In this document: in pieces, positions 7,300-9,750 of the stretch
Layout: each line of letters begins with the position of its first letter
How positions within the stretch are numbered: position 1 is the first letter of the stretch
Source: Azoarcus sp.
Lineage (GTDB): Bacteria > Pseudomonadota > Gammaproteobacteria > Burkholderiales > Rhodocyclaceae
DNA: 9,750 bases
Direction: 5' to 3'
Assembly: GCA_031282905.1 (NCBI GenBank)
Contig: JAITCV010000175.1
Coordinates: forward strand, 1 to 9,750
Translations under genes and position numbers: made by a program
The notes under the pieces: generated by a model
What the model saw: only the letters and a program-made list of their open reading frames with translations
Told to the model about the DNA's origin: nothing
Database searches by the model: none

Positions 7300-7344
7300 G
7301 AACCCCGAAATAGACAACATGTATTCCGGCCAATTGATTCGCCC
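7297..7344 (+). repeat. remnant of the RNase 3' end and TonB leader (duplication junction)
   Basis: From GCCGAACCC at 7297 the sequence follows, with gaps, the 3' end of the RNase gene and the leader of the first TonB gene, which starts GCCGAACCC at 6288. Shared blocks include GACAAC or GAACAAC, GTATTC and CGCCCATG. It joins directly to the aroE remnant through a shared GCC, so the duplication junction is at about 7297-7299. Relative to copy 1, about 22 bases are missing, including the TAGAAT box. Confidence 0.6.
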
Positions 7345-7995
7345 ATGCGACAGCTTTCGTCTATCTCTTCGGTTTCGACCCACGTCAACGCTGTGCTGAT
7401 CGGGATGATTTTTTCCTTGGCGCTGGCGGTGCATTTCGGCATGCCCATGCAGCCGCAGAGCAACTGCGACGGTGCACGCCGTCCACGTGAACGGCCAACC
7501 GTCGAAACGCCGCCTGAGCCAGGTCAGGGCGGAAACGAATCAATCGACAGCGAGAAACTCCAGGCCGAACTTGAACGCAAGATGCGGCAATATGCCGAGA
7601 TTCCGCGCCGCCGATTTTTCAGCACGCGCACGTGGAGGGACGACGACCGCTTTACCCCGTACCTCGATAACTGGCGGCTAAAGATCGAACGTATCGGCAC
7701 CCTGAATTACCCCAAAGCCGCGCGCGGCAAAATCTATGGCAGCCTGGTGCTGACGGTCAGCATCCGCGCCGACGGCAGTGTCGAGAAAATCGAGATCGAC
7801 CGCGGTTCCGGACATACGATGCTGGATGAAGCCGCCGTGCGCATCGTCAGGATGGGCGAGCCTTATGCGCCTTTCCCGGAAAATATCCGTAAAGACACCG
7901 ATGTGATCGTTGTGACCCGCACATTGACGTTCACCAACCAGAACCTGAAAAACCCGGGACTCGCGCAAAAACGCCGCCTGCTTGTTACCCATTGA
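7345..7995 (+). CDS. TonB-family protein, shortened duplicate copy
   Basis: A 216-residue tandem paralogue of the preceding protein. The C-terminal domain (about residues 106-198) differs from copy 1 at only 12 positions over the aligned stretch. The N-terminal half is rearranged. The anchor helix is five residues shorter (MIFSLALAVHF), so Ser24 is kept but position 28 is Ala instead of the SxxxH His. About 50 linker residues, including the PPDLEIVLVNA segment, are gone, as are further short blocks. A short insertion near residues 201-210 (LKNPGLAQKR) extends the C-terminus. The reading frame is intact throughout. Start ATG 7345 aligns with copy 1; no Shine-Dalgarno is visible. It ends 20 bases before aroE. 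It may still insert in the membrane but is predicted not to respond to ExbB/ExbD normally. It could be a decaying duplicate, a dominant-negative form or a re-purposed periplasmic binder. Confidence 0.72.
   Translation: MRQLSSISSVSTHVNAVLIGMIFSLALAVHFGMPMQPQSNCDGARRPRERPTVETPPEPGQGGNESIDSEKLQAELERKMRQYAEIPRRRFFSTRTWRDDDRFTPYLDNWRLKIERIGTLNYPKAARGKIYGSLVLTVSIRADGSVEKIEIDRGSGHTMLDEAAVRIVRMGEPYAPFPENIRKDTDVIVVTRTLTFTNQNLKNPGLAQKRRLLVTH
7660..7945 (+). repeat. direct repeat, copy 2 (TonB C-terminal domain)
   Basis: Second copy of the 286-bp repeat at 6934-7219. Of the 16 differences, 12 change an amino acid and 4 are silent (counted by eye). That ratio fits relaxed or diversifying selection in at least one copy better than strong purifying selection. 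Confidence 0.9.
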
Positions 7996-8004
7996 TCTTG
8001 AGCC

Positions 8005-8009
8005 AGGAG
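8005..8009 (+). promoter_or_regulatory. aroE ribosome-binding site
   Basis: AGGAG lies six bases before ATG 8016. It decides the start in favour of ATG 8016 over an upstream in-frame TTG at 7992, which would overlap the end of the second TonB gene and has no such site. Confidence 0.75.
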
Positions 8010-8015
8010 CGCAGC

Positions 8016-8855
8016 ATGGATCGCTATGCAGTCATCGGTCACCCCATTGCCCATAGCAAATCGCCCCGCATCCACGCTGCGTTTGCCCGCCAGACCGGGC
8101 AGGACATCAGCTACGAAGCCCTGCTTGCGCCGATCGATGGTTTCGCCGCTGCCGTGGCCGCCTTTCGCGCCGCGGGCGGACGCGGCGTCAATGTCACCGT
8201 GCCATTCAAACTCGACGCCCACGCGCTCGCCAACCGGCTCAGCGCGCGCGCGCGCGCGGCCGGGGCGGTGAATACGTTGGTATTCGACGGCGATGATATT
8301 TTTGGCGACAACACCGATGGCGCCGGGCTGGTGCGCGATCTCACCGTCAACCTGGATTGCGACATCGCTGACCGGCGGGTGTTGCTGCTGGGGGCGGGCG
8401 GGGCCGCGCGCGGCGTGCTGTTGCCACTCATCGACGCGCGGCCCGCCACGCTGACACTTGCCAACCGTCGCGCGGACAAGGCGCGCGAGCTGTGCGCGGC
8501 TTGTCCGCCCCGCGCCGGGGTGGCGCTCGATGCGGGCGGATTGGGCGAACCGGGTGGATTGGCCGGCAGACAATTCGATATCGTCATCAACGCCACCTCC
8601 GCCAGTCTTGCCGCCGAAGTGCCGGATTTGCCCGCGGGCATCTACGCGCCCGGCGCGCTGGCCTATGACATGATGTATGGCGCGGGCGACACGGCGTACA
8701 TGATCGCGGCGCGGGCGGCGGGAGCCACGCGGCTGGCGGATGGCCTGGGCATGCTGGTCGAACAGGCGGCGGAGAGCTTCGCGCTCTGGCGCGGGATGCG
8801 TCCCGAAACCACAGTGCTGCTCGCTGAATTACGCGACGAAATGGAACAGCATTGA
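8016..8855 (+). CDS. aroE: shikimate dehydrogenase (NADP+)
   Basis: A 279-residue cytoplasmic enzyme of the shikimate pathway that reduces 3-dehydroshikimate to shikimate with NADPH, leading to chorismate and the aromatic amino acids. All family hallmarks are present: shikimate-binding HSKSP (13-17), NVTVPFK with catalytic Lys65, GDNTDG with catalytic Asp101, the dinucleotide loop GAGGAAR (126-132), the NADP-phosphate region NRR (150-152), NATS (192-195), DMMYG (218-222) and DGLGMLVEQ ending at Gln250. Length is typical. It starts 20 bases after the shortened TonB gene and overlaps mtgA by four bases, so translational coupling is likely. A 17-base alternating GC run (8242-8258) lies inside the gene and encodes Ala/Arg residues. 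The 5' end was copied into the scar at 7263. Confidence 0.97.
   Translation: MDRYAVIGHPIAHSKSPRIHAAFARQTGQDISYEALLAPIDGFAAAVAAFRAAGGRGVNVTVPFKLDAHALANRLSARARAAGAVNTLVFDGDDIFGDNTDGAGLVRDLTVNLDCDIADRRVLLLGAGGAARGVLLPLIDARPATLTLANRRADKARELCAACPPRAGVALDAGGLGEPGGLAGRQFDIVINATSASLAAEVPDLPAGIYAPGALAYDMMYGAGDTAYMIAARAAGATRLADGLGMLVEQAAESFALWRGMRPETTVLLAELRDEMEQH
8242..8258 (+). repeat. (GC)8G dinucleotide run inside aroE
   Basis: Seventeen bases of strictly alternating G and C encode Ala-Arg alternations around residues 76-81. Such a tract can slip or adopt left-handed DNA; slippage by one unit would shift the aroE frame. In a GC-rich genome it may be compositional only. Confidence 0.7.
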
Positions 8856-9544
8856 AACGCTTGGGACGCTGGCTGCGGGGTAGCCTGTGGCTGCTGTTCG
8901 CCTTGTTCGTCGGCTGGCAGGCCTGGATTTTTGGACAGATCTGGTGGTGGCGGGATCACCCCCCGGAGAGCAGCAGCTTCATGCGCTTGCGCCTCGCGGA
9001 ATTGCGCCTCAAGAATCCCCAGGCCAGCCTTGCGCACCACTGGGTGCCCTACGGGCGAATTTCCGATCACCTCAAGCGCGCGGTGGTGAGCGCCGAGGAC
9101 GAACGCTTCGTTACCCACGACGGTTTTGACTGGCAAGGCATCCAAAATGCATTGGAAAAAAACCAGCGCCGCGGCCGGGCGCTGGCGGGCGGATCGACGA
9201 TTTCCCAGCAACTGGCGAAGAATCTTTTTCTTTCGCCCAGTCGAAGCTATGTGCGCAAGGGCGAGGAAGCGCTGATTACCCTGATGATCGAATCCTTGTG
9301 GAGCAAGGAACGCATTCTCGAGGTATATCTCAACGTTGCCGAATGGGGAGAAGGCATCTTCGGCATCGGCGCAGCCTCCTGGCATTATTTCGACATCGAA
9401 GCGGATCGCCTCGGCCCAGCGGAAAGTGCCAAGCTGGCCGTGATGCTGCCCAATCCGCGCCAATATGGCCGTCACTTCGGCCCGGAACAGACGGCGCGCG
9501 CGACGCGCCTCCTCACCTACATGAGCAAGACAAAAATTCCCTGA
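8852..9544 (+). CDS. mtgA: monofunctional biosynthetic peptidoglycan transglycosylase
   Basis: A 230-residue family-51 glycosyltransferase that polymerises lipid II into glycan strands at the outer face of the inner membrane, without a transpeptidase domain. One N-terminal membrane anchor (about 10-33) precedes the catalytic domain. Motifs in order: AEDERFVTHDG (81-91) with Glu82 as the predicted catalytic base, GGSTISQQLAKNL (113-125), RKGEE (135-139) and VYLNVAEWGEGIFG (158-171). Length is typical of MtgA. The start is a TTG that overlaps the aroE stop (TTGA), with GGA nearby. The next candidate, an ATG at residue 44, would remove the membrane anchor. It is co-transcribed with aroE. Confidence 0.96.
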   Translation: MKRLGRWLRGSLWLLFALFVGWQAWIFGQIWWWRDHPPESSSFMRLRLAELRLKNPQASLAHHWVPYGRISDHLKRAVVSAEDERFVTHDGFDWQGIQNALEKNQRRGRALAGGSTISQQLAKNLFLSPSRSYVRKGEEALITLMIESLWSKERILEVYLNVAEWGEGIFGIGAASWHYFDIEADRLGPAESAKLAVMLPNPRQYGRHFGPEQTARATRLLTYMSKTKIP

Positions 9545-9562
9545 ACCAGCGCGGCCTACGGG

Positions 9563-9568
9563 TAGAAT
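9563..9568 (+). promoter_or_regulatory. TAGAAT -10-like box after mtgA
   Basis: The context GGGTAGAATGCGCCC closely resembles CCGTAGAATTTCGCCC before the first TonB gene (6343-6357). Initiation would fall near 9575, upstream of ATG 9597. The -35 region is poor (CTGAAC at 9541-9546 is the nearest match), so this is tentative. Confidence 0.3.
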
Positions 9569-9596
9569 GCGCCCACTTTCGCCCTCCTTCACCGCC

Positions 9597-9750
9597 ATGG
9601 TCCCGGACGAGGAATCAGCCCCAGCTTCCGGGGAGCAGCCCCAACTGCACCTCGATGATCTCCAATTGCACCTGCGTGAAGTGCAGGAGTTGCTGGCGAG
9701 CCTGCGCGTTTTTGATGCCGAAGGCATTCAAATCCTGATGTCGGCCACTT
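9597..9750 (+). CDS. 5' part of an unidentified gene (partial)
   Basis: An open frame continues to the window edge with 51 codons from ATG 9597. An in-frame ATG at 9567 is also possible but overlaps the TAGAAT box. The visible residues are an acidic, proline-containing start (MVPDEESAPASGEQPQ), then a leucine-rich amphipathic segment (LDDLQLHLREVQELLASLRV) and FDAEGIQILMSAT. The leucine-rich stretch would suit a helix or coiled coil. No family is recognised. It lies about 50 bases after mtgA in the same direction, either in the same transcript or from the box at 9563. No good Shine-Dalgarno is seen for either start. Confidence 0.5.
   Translation, partial: MVPDEESAPASGEQPQLHLDDLQLHLREVQELLASLRVFDAEGIQILMSAT

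Noticed and set aside
8663..9727. 354-codon minus-strand open frame across mtgA and the 3' end of aroE
   Set aside because: It overlaps two well-supported genes on the opposite strand and shows no protein-like motif.

Overview
The window is GC-rich chromosomal DNA from a betaproteobacterium. I infer this from the gene order RNB exoribonuclease - TonB-family protein - aroE - mtgA, from the protein sequences, and from the LdcA-like decarboxylase; a Rhodocyclales or nearby lineage is my best guess, not proven. No rRNA, tRNA, CRISPR array, insertion sequence or phage gene is visible.

Layout. (1) Positions 1-101 are AT-rich and hold a leftward promoter (TTGACA, 17-bp spacer, GATATT), a Shine-Dalgarno GGAG and the first 13 codons of a leftward gene that leaves the window. 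(2) Positions 102-1451, minus strand: a 449-residue protein of ten tandem TPR-like units of about 43 residues. (3) Positions 1452-1965: no intact gene, but rightward protein-like fragments in all three frames suggest a decayed gene. (4) Positions 1966-4221, minus strand: a PLP-dependent Orn/Lys/Arg decarboxylase, closest in motifs to the Pseudomonas lysine decarboxylase LdcA. (5) Positions 4222-4418: a divergent intergenic region with a 7-bp inverted repeat. (6) Positions 4419-9544, plus strand: a compact same-direction cluster of an RNase II-family protein, two tandem TonB-family genes, aroE (shikimate dehydrogenase) and mtgA (peptidoglycan glycosyltransferase), with aroE and mtgA overlapping by 4 bases. 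(7) From about 9567 an unidentified rightward gene begins and leaves the window.

The most interesting signal is the TonB pair. The second gene arose by a local tandem duplication, and both ends of the duplicated unit can still be read: between the two copies lies a frameshifted remnant of the aroE start joined to a remnant of the 3' end of the RNase gene. The C-terminal domains are about 94% identical in DNA. The second copy has lost most of the periplasmic linker, the TAGAAT promoter-like box, and five transmembrane residues that include the histidine of the SxxxH motif. It is therefore either a decaying duplicate or a TonB-like protein uncoupled from the proton-motive-force machinery.

Functionally the right-hand cluster mixes RNA turnover, envelope energy transduction, aromatic amino-acid biosynthesis and cell-wall polymerisation. 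The shared transcription looks like conserved housekeeping synteny, not a single pathway. The left half (TPR protein, decayed gene, decarboxylase) looks like a less conserved flank.
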